This document shows positions 44,186-52,318 of a stretch of 64,000 nucleotides of DNA, in pieces. The first letter of the stretch is position 1. Each line of letters opens with the position of its first letter. The stretch lies in the NCBI GenBank assembly GCA_963720765.1, contig CAVRGS010000011.1, positions 372,001 to 436,000 on the forward strand. Direction: 5' to 3'. Position numbers and translations under genes: made by a program. The stretch comes from DASUAS01 sp963720765. Its GTDB lineage: Bacteria > Actinomycetota > Acidimicrobiia > IMCC26256 > DASPTH01. Below the pieces are notes generated by a model, which saw only the letters and a program-made list of their open reading frames with translations, ran no database searches and was not told the origin of the DNA.

Positions 44186-46008
44186 GGCGCGACCTTGAGT
44201 CCGCCGCGGAGCACGAACTCGGCGTCGTCGCCTGCGGTGTGCTCGAACCGGCTGATGAGCACCGGGCTCACCGCGGCGCGCAGCGCCGTGAGCAACCCGA
44301 CGCACGGCGGTGGTCGGCCCTCGAGCGCGGCCCGCACCGCCTTCAACGCATCGGGCGCGCGCACGATGGCGCTGTGGCCGTTCACGTCGTTCACCGCCGC
44401 CACCGTCTCGGTCGCGCCGGGCAGCGAGATGTTGGTGGCAGGCACCACGAAGTCCTCGGTGGCCCCGATGGTCGTGTAGTCGAAGTGTTCAGGGACACCG
44501 TGGTCCTGCACCTCGCGGATCACCGACGAGCCCTCCGCAAGATCACCCACCGCGGGACTGCTCGGGGGTGGGATCGGGAGGATGTCTTCCACGCGGTCGA
44601 GGAGGGCCTTGCCCTTGCCCGTGCTCCGCACCTGCTGTCCGACCGTCGCGATCGGCGCGCCTTCGTGCGGCGACGACAGCGTGACGACGTTGCCGAGGGG
44701 CGGGAACGAGCGATCCCCCGGGCGGTAGAACTCGGCCAGGAACACGTCGACCACCACTCCGCCCTGGGAGTGCGCGATGAGATCGACCTCGCGACCGGGG
44801 TTCTCGCGTTGCATCTCGCGCAGTTGGGTCGCGAGCAGCGCGGCCGACTCTCGGATCGGTCGGTAGGTGTCGTCCTGGGTGTAGCGACCGCCGTCGTCGG
44901 CGTAGGAGAAGTAGCGGACCTCGTCCTCGGCGGCGTGGTAGCCGAGCGCGTCGACGTCGAGTTCGACCGTCGGCCCGCGGTCCCACGCGGCTCCCGCGCT
45001 GTTGATGCCGGCGACGACCATGACCCGATGCGCGGAACCGCCGCTGCCGTCGGCTGCGGGCGCGTCGCTGCAGTCGGCGGTGACGCGGTCGGCGAAGCGC
45101 CGGCCGATCGCGACCAGGTCGAGGGTGACCTGGCCCGCCGGGGTGCGGGCGAGCGCGCTCGCGGCGACGGCAGCGAGCGAGTGCATCGCCGCGACCGTCT
45201 CGAGCGCCGAGGAGCGCAGGTCGTCGAGCGCGTCGGCGGCGAGGTCGGTGGTGGCGTCGAGGAAGTCGATCCCGGCATCGACCGCGGCGTCCGCACGGTC
45301 GCCGAGCCAGCCGCCGACGTCGCACACCGCGTCGACCGCATCGCCGACCAACGGGAGGCCGATGTCGCAGTCGTCGACGTCGGTGGAGGCGCTCGCACCC
45401 GACGAGCCGGGCGCGGGAAGGCGGAGCGACATCTGCAGGTCGCGCCGTTCGGTCGCGGGCGACCACGACGTCTCGCCCGGTTCGTCGGCGGGGACGAGGT
45501 GCACCAACTTGGTGAGGTCGTCGGGCTGGAACAGCTGCATCGGGTCGACGTAGCGGTCGCCGACCCGCAACCCGAGGTGGAGCACAGCCCCGTCGTGGTC
45601 GGGCCCGGTACCACCGGTTGCGCCGAGGACGTCGCCGCGCACCACCGTCTGGCCGGCGCGCACGGACACCGAGGACAGGAACGAGTACGAGGTGCGCAGC
45701 CCGCCGGCGTGGGCGACGGTGACGTGCAGGGTGCCGGCGACGTCGCCCGCGAAGCTGACGACACCGTCGTTGGCGGCCGACACCGGTGTCCCCGGCGCCG
45801 CCGCGAGGTCGGCACCACGGTGGCCGGCCCCGTAGACCGAGGCGGGTTCCTCGAACGGGTGGACGACCGCGCCGTCGACCGGGCGTCGCCACCCGACGTC
45901 GGCGTCCGCCGCGTCGGCGGCGTGAGCGGGACGCGCGGTGACGACGACCGCGACGCTGGTGATCAGGACGACGACGAGCGCGCGATGGCGCGTGGCAATC
46001 GTGGACAT
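44182..46008 (-). CDS. Exported fusion of M23 (LytM) peptidase-like domain and lipase-like alpha/beta hydrolase
   Basis: A 608-residue protein with a signal peptide (to about residue 31). Residues about 40-160 form an M23/LytM domain: AGHRGADLAAAPGTPVSAAN with His63 and Asp67, and LHLGLRVGDRYVDPMQL with His144. After a helical, Ala/Asp-rich linker, residues about 325-560 form an alpha/beta hydrolase: VMVVAGINSAGAAW, then VDLIAHSQGGVVVDVFLAEF with the nucleophile Ser414. This could cut peptidoglycan cross-links and an ester (mycolate-like or other envelope ester). One M23 zinc ligand position looks altered, so peptidase activity is uncertain. Confidence 0.72.
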   Translation of the reverse strand: MSTIATRHRALVVVLITSVAVVVTARPAHAADAADADVGWRRPVDGAVVHPFEEPASVYGAGHRGADLAAAPGTPVSAANDGVVSFAGDVAGTLHVTVAHAGGLRTSYSFLSSVSVRAGQTVVRGDVLGATGGTGPDHDGAVLHLGLRVGDRYVDPMQLFQPDDLTKLVHLVPADEPGETSWSPATERRDLQMSLRLPAPGSSGASASTDVDDCDIGLPLVGDAVDAVCDVGGWLGDRADAAVDAGIDFLDATTDLAADALDDLRSSALETVAAMHSLAAVAASALARTPAGQVTLDLVAIGRRFADRVTADCSDAPAADGSGGSAHRVMVVAGINSAGAAWDRGPTVELDVDALGYHAAEDEVRYFSYADDGGRYTQDDTYRPIRESAALLATQLREMQRENPGREVDLIAHSQGGVVVDVFLAEFYRPGDRSFPPLGNVVTLSSPHEGAPIATVGQQVRSTGKGKALLDRVEDILPIPPPSSPAVGDLAEGSSVIREVQDHGVPEHFDYTTIGATEDFVVPATNISLPGATETVAAVNDVNGHSAIVRAPDALKAVRAALEGRPPPCVGLLTALRAAVSPVLISRFEHTAGDDAEFVLRGGLKVAP

Positions 46009-46089
46009 GGCACTTCCCGAGGTCGGAACGACACGACATTTCGGGGAAGGGACGGGGAAGCCCCGGGGAAGGTCAGACGAACATACCGA

Positions 46090-46107
46090 TGGCGCGCCCG
46101 CGCGCCA
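46090..46107 (-). terminator. Stem-loop downstream of the sigma factor gene
   Basis: TGGCGCG (46090-46096), loop CCCG, CGCGCCA (46101-46107) makes a perfect 7-bp GC-rich stem 16 bp after the sigma-factor stop on the minus strand. There is no U-tract, so it is either a U-less actinobacterial-style terminator or a transcript-stabilising stem. Confidence 0.4.
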
Positions 46108-46122
46108 AGGGGCAATCGCGCG

Positions 46123-46908
46123 TCAGGTGCGCTCGCGCTCCGGTTCCGAGAGGCGACCGCGGAGCTGCAGGATCGACTTGGTGTGGATCTGGCACACGCG
46201 GCTCTCGGTGACGTTGAGCAGCTTGCCGATCTCCGCCAGCGTGAGGCCCTCGTAGTAGTAGAGCGTGAGCACGAGGCGCTCGCGGTCGGGCATGCGGTTG
46301 ATCGCGTCGGCGAGGAGGTGCTTCATCTCGTCGACCTCGTAGGCCTCGACCGGGTCGTGCTTGCCGTCGGTGATGGTGTCGCTGACCGTGGCCGAACCGG
46401 AGCGGTCCGACGAGCCGGCCGCGAGCAGGTCGTCGAGCGCGACCAGTCCGGTGAAGGAGATCTGCGAGAGCGTCTGGGTGAGCTCGCCCTCGGTCCAGTC
46501 GAGCTCGGCGGCGACTTCGCCGTCTTCCGGGGTGCGACGCAGCTCGTTCTCGAGCTTCGAGATCGCTCGTTCGATGGCCCGGGCCTTCGCCCGCACCGAG
46601 CGGGGCACCCAGTCGATCGAGCGCAGCTCGTCGATGATGGCGCCCTTGATGCGCGAGATCGCGTAGGTCTCGAACTTGAAGCCGCGCCCAGGGTCGAACT
46701 TGTCGATGGCGTCGATCAGCCCGAAGATCCCGTAGCTCACGAGGTCGGACTGCTCGATGTTCTGCGGCAGACCGGCGGCGACCCGACCGGCCACGAACTT
46801 CACCAGCGGTGAGTAGTGGAGGATCAACCGCTCGCGCGCGTTCGCAGTTCCGTTCGACTTGTAGTCGGTCCAGAGCTCGTCGAGCGCTTCGGTGGGATCG
46901 TCAGGCAC
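46123..46908 (-). CDS. whiG: FliA/WhiG-family RNA polymerase sigma factor
   Basis: A 261-residue sigma-28-type factor. Region 2 reads GLPQNIEQSDLVSYGIFGLI then DAIDKFDPGRGFKFETYAIS, region 3 RAIERAISKLENELRRTP, and region 4 LYYYEGLTLAEIGKLLNVTE. In Streptomyces the orthologue WhiG directs sporulation genes and sits near rpsB; in motile actinobacteria this family drives flagellar genes. No flagellar gene or anti-sigma factor is in the window, so its role here is open. It starts with GTG, overlapping the xerC stop by 8 bp. Confidence 0.85.
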   Translation of the reverse strand: MPDDPTEALDELWTDYKSNGTANARERLILHYSPLVKFVAGRVAAGLPQNIEQSDLVSYGIFGLIDAIDKFDPGRGFKFETYAISRIKGAIIDELRSIDWVPRSVRAKARAIERAISKLENELRRTPEDGEVAAELDWTEGELTQTLSQISFTGLVALDDLLAAGSSDRSGSATVSDTITDGKHDPVEAYEVDEMKHLLADAINRMPDRERLVLTLYYYEGLTLAEIGKLLNVTESRVCQIHTKSILQLRGRLSEPERERT

Positions 46909-47866
46909 GAGGGTGGGTCGCTTCGTAGACGGCGCGGAGCCGGTCGCGGGTCACGTGGGTGTAGATCTGGGTGGTTGCGAGATCTGCGTGGCCGAGGAGC
47001 TCCTGGACTGCCCGGAGGTCGGCTCCGCCTTCGAGCAGGTGCGTAGCGTAGGCGTGGCGCAGCGCGTGAGGGTGGACGGCGCGACCGTCGGGCAACGGGT
47101 GCCGTTCGAGGATCCGGCGGGCGTCGCGGGGGGTGAGCACCCGGCCCCGCCGGTTGAGGAACACGCGGTCACCGGGCGACTCACCGGTGGCGAGCACGGG
47201 GCGCCCCTGGCCGAGCCACGCGCCGAGCGCGGCGACGGCGGGGGCGCCGATCGGGACCCGTCGGACCTTGGAGCCCTTGCCGAGCACGGTGACGAGGCCA
47301 CGATCGAGGTCGCAGTCGGAGATCCGCAGCCCGCAGCACTCGGAGACGCGGACCCCGGCGCCGTAGAGCACCTCGAGCACTGCGAGATCGCGCAGGACGA
47401 CCGCGACGACGAGCGGGTCGTCGCCGGCCTCGGCTTCGGCGGTCACGAGGTCGACCGCGTCGGTCAGGTCGTCGAGCAGGTCGCCGGCCTCCTCGGTGCG
47501 GATGACGCGCGGCAGGCGACTGACGCCCTTCGGGGCGCGCAGGAGCGACCCGAGGTCGCGTTCGAGCACACCGTGACGGCGCAGGAAGCGGAGGTACGCG
47601 CGCAGGGCGGCGGCCTTGCGGGCGATGGTGGAACGGGCGAACCCGCGCGTGTCGAGGTAGGCGAGGAATCGCCGGAGCGTCCGATGGTCGAGGGCCGACG
47701 GGCCTCCAGGGCACCCGCCTCGCTCGGCCCAGGTGACGAACTCGGCGACGTCGCGCTCGTACGCGGCGCGGGTGTGGGGACTCCGGCCCACGAGCGACTC
47801 GGCGAAGGCCTCGGGCTTCCATGCCGAAACGGCCCCAGCTGCCCCGTCCGACGTGGTCGCCCACAT
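46901..47866 (-). CDS. xerC: Tyrosine recombinase XerC-like
   Basis: A 321-residue site-specific recombinase that would resolve chromosome dimers at dif. The N-terminal SAM-like DNA-binding domain (SPHTRAAYERDVAEFVTWAE) is followed by the catalytic domain with GAGVRVSECCGLRISD (Arg I), HPHALRHAYATHLLEGGADL (His-x-x-Arg) and LGHADLATTQIYTHV (His, then nucleophile Tyr). Location beside whiG and rpsB supports a resident xerC rather than a phage integrase. ATG at 47866. It is divergent from the amidase gene across a 90-bp spacer. Confidence 0.9.
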   Translation of the reverse strand: MWATTSDGAAGAVSAWKPEAFAESLVGRSPHTRAAYERDVAEFVTWAERGGCPGGPSALDHRTLRRFLAYLDTRGFARSTIARKAAALRAYLRFLRRHGVLERDLGSLLRAPKGVSRLPRVIRTEEAGDLLDDLTDAVDLVTAEAEAGDDPLVVAVVLRDLAVLEVLYGAGVRVSECCGLRISDCDLDRGLVTVLGKGSKVRRVPIGAPAVAALGAWLGQGRPVLATGESPGDRVFLNRRGRVLTPRDARRILERHPLPDGRAVHPHALRHAYATHLLEGGADLRAVQELLGHADLATTQIYTHVTRDRLRAVYEATHPRA

Positions 47867-47956
47867 GCTCGATGCCTTTCGCGTTCGGACCGCCCCGAGG
47901 CGCACCACGCTACCCGGGCGCGGGCGCCACCCCGACCACCTCGGTAGGGTGCGCGG

Positions 47957-49399
47957 GTGGACAGCCACTGGTACGACGAGCTCGACGGCACCGGGCTCGC
48001 GGCCGCCATCCGCGCCGGCGACGTGTCCGCAGTGGAAGCGGTCGACGCCGCCATCGCCCGCATCGAGGCGTTCGATCCGCGGGTGCACGCGCTCGTGGCC
48101 GAGCGGTTCGATGCCGCGCGTGAGGAAGCCGGCCGTCCGATGGGCCGGGGCTCGGTGGGTGACGGTGCCTTCGCCGGTGTCCCCTACCTGGTGAAGGCCC
48201 TCGGTGCGCGGGTGACGGGCCTGCCCACGTCGCGTGGGTCGCGCTTGTGGGCCGACGACGTGGCACGCGCCGACAGCCTGGCGGTGGCACGAGCGCGCGC
48301 CGCGGGCGTGATCGTGCTCGGGATGACCAACACCCCCGAGCTGGGCAAGAACGGATCGACCGAGCCCCTGTTCCACGGCCCGACCCGCAACCCGCACGAT
48401 CCGTCGCGGTCCGCAGGAGGGTCGAGCGGCGGCTCGGCAGCGGCGGTGGCGTCGGGCATGGTGCCGATCGCGCACGGAAACGACGGCGGCGGCTCGATCC
48501 GGATCCCGTCGGCCGCATGCGGCCTGTTCGGGCTCAAGCCGTCACGCGGGCGGGTGCCGAACTCGCCGTTCCTCGAAGCGTTCTCGTACCCGGTCGGCTG
48601 CACGCACTCACTGACCCGCACGGTGCGCGACAGCGCCGCGCTGCTGGACGCGGTCTCGGGCCCGGCGCCGGGCGACGCGGTGGCCGTGGCACCACCGGCG
48701 CGACGGTTCCTCGACGAGGTCGGTGCCGATCCCGGGCGGCTGCGCATCGGGCACACGTGCGTGACCGCACGCGGCGTGACGGCCGACACCGACCTGGTGG
48801 ACGCAGTGGCGCGCACCGCGGCCGTGTGCGAGTCGCTCGGCCACTCGATCGACGAGGCGACGTTCGCGTACGACGCAGAGGCCGCGAACGGTGCCCTGGC
48901 GGCAGTGATGTCGGTGAACGTGGCGTTCGCGGTGGACAGCCGGTTGGCGGCACTGGGCCGTACGTTGCGCGACGACGACCTCGAACCGTTCACGCGTGTG
49001 CTCTACGAGGGCGGGCGCGCCATGACGGGCACGGAGGTCATCGGCGCGTTGCAGCAGTTGGAACGCACTGCTCGTGAAGTGGCGCCGTTCTTCGAGCAGT
49101 TCGATCTCCTGCTGACGCCGACGCTGGCGATTCGGGTCCCCGAGCTCGGTTGGGTGGACACGAGTCGGCCGGAGACGATGGTGAACGCGTCGGCGTTCAG
49201 CGCGTTCACCGGGGTGTTCAACACCACCGGGCACCCGGCGATGAGCGTGCCCGCAGGGGTGGACGGCAACGGGCTGCCGATCGGCGTGCAGTTCGTGGCC
49301 CGGCTCGGCGACGAAGCCACGCTGGTGCGTCTGGCCTCGGCGCTCGAGATCGCCGCGCCGTGGCCGACCGCTCCGGTCGTGCCGTCGGCGCCTGCCTGA
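47957..49399 (+). CDS. Amidase-signature family amidohydrolase
   Basis: A 480-residue amidase. The catalytic Ser-cisSer-Lys set is visible: Lys in GVPYLVKALG, the glycine-serine loop SAGGSSGGSAAAVASGM, and the nucleophile region GNDGGGSIRIPSAACGLFG. Members hydrolyse a wide range of amides; no GatB or GatC is adjacent, so it is probably not the tRNA amidotransferase subunit. The start is a GTG at 47957. It converges with the secreted hydrolase gene, with a short GGCGG-GT-CCGCC stem between them (49431-49442). Confidence 0.85.
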   Translation: MDSHWYDELDGTGLAAAIRAGDVSAVEAVDAAIARIEAFDPRVHALVAERFDAAREEAGRPMGRGSVGDGAFAGVPYLVKALGARVTGLPTSRGSRLWADDVARADSLAVARARAAGVIVLGMTNTPELGKNGSTEPLFHGPTRNPHDPSRSAGGSSGGSAAAVASGMVPIAHGNDGGGSIRIPSAACGLFGLKPSRGRVPNSPFLEAFSYPVGCTHSLTRTVRDSAALLDAVSGPAPGDAVAVAPPARRFLDEVGADPGRLRIGHTCVTARGVTADTDLVDAVARTAAVCESLGHSIDEATFAYDAEAANGALAAVMSVNVAFAVDSRLAALGRTLRDDDLEPFTRVLYEGGRAMTGTEVIGALQQLERTAREVAPFFEQFDLLLTPTLAIRVPELGWVDTSRPETMVNASAFSAFTGVFNTTGHPAMSVPAGVDGNGLPIGVQFVARLGDEATLVRLASALEIAAPWPTAPVVPSAPA

Positions 49400-49453
49400 C
49401 GATCGCACCTCGCACGACCTCGGCGTCACGGGCGGGTCCGCCAGCGCGTGGGA

Positions 49454-50455
49454 TCAGCCGGTGAACGTCGGCGCCAGCACCAGCGGGACGACCACGGGCG
49501 GCGCCTCGGAGGTGTCCTCGGCCGCCGCGCAGCCGGCGGTCGCGACGTGCGGTGCGATGGAGTCGCCCAGGTCGTACGCGAAGTACGGATCACCGTCCGC
49601 GGCGAGGAACGGCGCGGCCGTCGCGGATGAGGTGTCCCCGGCGACGAAGCGGTCGAGGAACGCTTCGCTGGTGCCGCTGGGGAACGTCGGCGGTGTGGCG
49701 TGGCTGCCGGTCGGATCCGTCACGAACGCCTGGGGCGGACCCAGTTGCGCGTACGCGGCGGCAGCCGCGTCGTGCGGGGTCACGACATCCAGACATCCGC
49801 TCCAGAAGTACACGGCGATGGGTCGCGACCAGTCGTAGACACCGTTCACCGGGAGGTCCGCTGCAGTCGGTGGCGGGAACCCCTTGACGACCTCCATCGC
49901 ACGTATCCGCGAGTCGGTGCAGCACGTGTTGAAGAACAGCAGACCGGTGATCGCGCCGCTCGAGGTCCCCACCAGCCCGACCCGTGCGGGGTCGAGCAAT
50001 TCCGAGAGCGGGTTTCCGGGTGCACCGCTCAGCGCGAGCAGGTTCGTCAGGACGAAGCTCACGTCGCCGGGTTGGTGGTAGATGTCGAGCGCGACCGTCG
50101 GGTCGAGGGTGGAGAACCCCGGCGCGTTCGTGCACGGGAAGTCGAGCGCGACGCCGACGTACCCGCGAGTCGCGAGCGCTGCCGCGTCGGCCTTCGCGAC
50201 GGCCCGTTGCGAGGCACCGCTGCCGGGGGCGACCAGCACCACCGGCGACGGTCCGTCTGCGTCCGGCGTCACCACGGTGACCTTCAGGGTCCGTTCGTTC
50301 GCGCCCGTGCACGGAGTCGAGCGGGTTGCGTCGACGAAGGTGTAGCTCTGCGTCGTCGACGCGGCCTGCATCGATTGGGCTGCGGCCGGCGAGGCAACCG
50401 CGATGACCGGTGCCACGAGGACGAGCAGCGCAATCACCACTCGGCGCTGGTGCAC
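49454..50455 (-). CDS. Secreted alpha/beta hydrolase with C-terminal APTFTG
   Basis: A 333-residue protein with a signal peptide (MHQRRVVIALLVLVAPVIAV, cleaved near AAAQS). The body looks like a dienelactone-hydrolase/PETase-like fold: PVVLVAPGSGASQRAVAKAD (oxyanion region), VGLVGTSSGAITGLLFF with nucleophile elbow GTSSG, a late Asp (SGCLDVVTPHDAA) and His (TGSHATPPTFP). Cys residues could form disulfides. It ends in VLAPTFTG, similar to the unrelated secreted protein at 33.5 kb. Substrate unknown. Confidence 0.65.
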   Translation of the reverse strand: MHQRRVVIALLVLVAPVIAVASPAAAQSMQAASTTQSYTFVDATRSTPCTGANERTLKVTVVTPDADGPSPVVLVAPGSGASQRAVAKADAAALATRGYVGVALDFPCTNAPGFSTLDPTVALDIYHQPGDVSFVLTNLLALSGAPGNPLSELLDPARVGLVGTSSGAITGLLFFNTCCTDSRIRAMEVVKGFPPPTAADLPVNGVYDWSRPIAVYFWSGCLDVVTPHDAAAAAYAQLGPPQAFVTDPTGSHATPPTFPSGTSEAFLDRFVAGDTSSATAAPFLAADGDPYFAYDLGDSIAPHVATAGCAAAEDTSEAPPVVVPLVLAPTFTG

Positions 50456-50539
50456 GACACGACCGTAGACCCGAACTGCGGAGCCCGCTCGGCCCTCGGT
50501 GCCGCCGTGCTCTCCCGTCGGACTCCTCGTGGCCCGGCG

Positions 50540-52240
50540 TCACCGGGCGCGAGGTGCGATGCGTCCTCCGGCTGGTTGCCTCGCTCGAGCCCGCAGGGTT
50601 GCCGCCCAGGTTCGGTAGCCACCGTCGAGGTTGCGGGCTCGGATCCCGAGTTCCTGCATCAGCGCGGTCGCGGTGTGTCCTCGTTGGCCGACCTCGCAGT
50701 AGACGACGACGGGCGCGGCCGGGATCGCGTCGAGTTGGTCGCGTAGCGAGTCGATCGGCACGTTGATCGATCCAGGGATGGCACCCGCGGCGTGTTCCTC
50801 GGCGGTGCGCACGTCCATCACGGTCCAACCCTGGGCGACGAGAGCGTCGAGCTCGGCTGGTTGGACGATGTCGCAGTCGCCGCTCAGCACGTTCTCCGCC
50901 ATGTAGCCGAGCATGTTGACGGGATCCTTGGCGGATGAGAACGGCGGGGCATACGCCAGTTCGAGATCGGCGAGACGGTCGGCAGTGAGGCCGCCGGCCA
51001 TCGCGGTCGCGATCACGTCGATCCGCTTGTCGACCCCGTTGGAGCCGACGATCTGTGCGCCGAGCATCGTTCCGTCGTCCGGGTCGAAGAGCAGCTTCGT
51101 GCACATGCGTGCCGCGCCCGGGTAGTAGGTGGCATGGTCGAACGGGTGTGAGTGGATCGCCCGGAACGGCAGCCCTGCTGCTCGCAGGCGCCGTTCGCTC
51201 CATCCGACCGTCGCAGCCACCAGATCGAAGACCTTGACGATCGCCGTTCCCGTCGACGCGACCGGGCGCGATTCCCGTCCGGCGATGTGGTCAGCGACGC
51301 GTCGACCCTGACGATTCGCCACGTTCGCGAGCGCGATCAGCGACTTGGCGTGCGAGATGGCGTCCGGCTTCTCCGCCGCGTCGCCAACGGCGTAGATGTC
51401 GGGATCGTTCGTCTGGCTGGTGTGCGCGACCGCGATGCCGCCGCTCGGTCCGAGCTCCAGGCCGGCCGCTTCGGCGAGTCGCACATCGGGTCGCACACCG
51501 ATCGCGCCGACCACGAGCTCCGCGGGGAGGATCCGTCCGTCGGTCAGCTCCACCGTGGCGTCGTCCACGGACGCCACCGTCGCTCCGGTCTCGACGCGGA
51601 CGCCGTGCGCGACGAGCTCGTCCTCGACGAGGATGGCGAGCTCCGGGTCGAGGGGCGGAAGCACCTGAGGAGTGGACTCGACGATCGTGACATCGATGCC
51701 CTGCCCCGCGAGGTTCTCGGCCATCTCGAGCCCGATGAAGCCCGCACCGATCACGACCGCGGTCGATGGGGCGACGTCGACGTCGGACAGGAGCCCGGCG
51801 GCGTCCTCGACCGTCCGGAGGGTGCGAACACGCTCGTAGCCGGGGATCGGGGGCCGCACCGGCGCCGCGCCCATGCTGAGCACGAGCTTGTCGTAGCCGA
51901 CCACCGCCTCGGCACCAGTGATCGTCGAACGGGTCGTCACGGTGTGCCCCACCCGATCGATCGCGACGACTTCGCTGTCGACCCTCGCGTCGAGACGGAA
52001 GCGAGCAAAGAGCTGCTGCGGGGTCTGCAGCGTCAGGTCCTCTTCCTCTGCGATCAGCCCCCCGACGAAATAGGGCAAGCCGCAGTTGGCGAACGAGACA
52101 TGACCGGACCGTTCGAGCACCGTGATGCTCGCATCAGCATCGAGGCGACGAAGACGCGTCGCCGCCGACATCCCTCCCGCGACGCCACCCACGATCACCA
52201 CACGCAGGGGCTGCCTCGCTGCCCCGGTGTCACCAACCAT
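50540..52240 (-). CDS. CoA-disulfide-reductase-like flavoprotein fused to rhodanese (Npsr/CoADR-RHD type)
   Basis: The 566-residue protein has an N-terminal FAD-binding motif (RVVIVGGVAGGMSAATRLRR), the single redox Cys of the CoADR group (SFANCGLPYFVGG, Cys53), and a second dinucleotide motif (VVIGAGFIGLEMAENLAGQG). A C-terminal rhodanese domain has its Cys at about residue 515 (VVYCEVGQRGHTA). Relatives reduce CoA disulfide, CoA persulfide or polysulfide with NAD(P)H. This would fit a step that handles persulfide sulfur in this locus. It is the last gene of the run headed by the CstR-like regulator, 78 bp after the multicopper oxidase. The ATG at 52240 has a GGGAGCGAG site upstream. Confidence 0.85.
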   Translation of the reverse strand: MVGDTGAARQPLRVVIVGGVAGGMSAATRLRRLDADASITVLERSGHVSFANCGLPYFVGGLIAEEEDLTLQTPQQLFARFRLDARVDSEVVAIDRVGHTVTTRSTITGAEAVVGYDKLVLSMGAAPVRPPIPGYERVRTLRTVEDAAGLLSDVDVAPSTAVVIGAGFIGLEMAENLAGQGIDVTIVESTPQVLPPLDPELAILVEDELVAHGVRVETGATVASVDDATVELTDGRILPAELVVGAIGVRPDVRLAEAAGLELGPSGGIAVAHTSQTNDPDIYAVGDAAEKPDAISHAKSLIALANVANRQGRRVADHIAGRESRPVASTGTAIVKVFDLVAATVGWSERRLRAAGLPFRAIHSHPFDHATYYPGAARMCTKLLFDPDDGTMLGAQIVGSNGVDKRIDVIATAMAGGLTADRLADLELAYAPPFSSAKDPVNMLGYMAENVLSGDCDIVQPAELDALVAQGWTVMDVRTAEEHAAGAIPGSINVPIDSLRDQLDAIPAAPVVVYCEVGQRGHTATALMQELGIRARNLDGGYRTWAATLRARARQPAGGRIAPRAR

Positions 52241-52318
52241 CTCGCTCCCTGGGTCGAGGAGCTGCGGAGCTCCAGTCGAAGTGTGTGCGTTCCGGATCCT
52301 CGCCACGCGTCGGCCGAG

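Noticed and set aside
46901..47866. Tyrosine recombinase as evidence of an integrated phage or element
   Set aside because: It is a standard XerC by sequence and sits in its usual place near whiG and rpsB; no att repeats or other mobile genes are present.
49431..49442. GGCGG-GT-CCGCC stem between the convergent amidase and hydrolase genes as a bidirectional terminator
   Set aside because: Only 5 bp with a two-base loop and no U-tract; too weak to list as a terminator.
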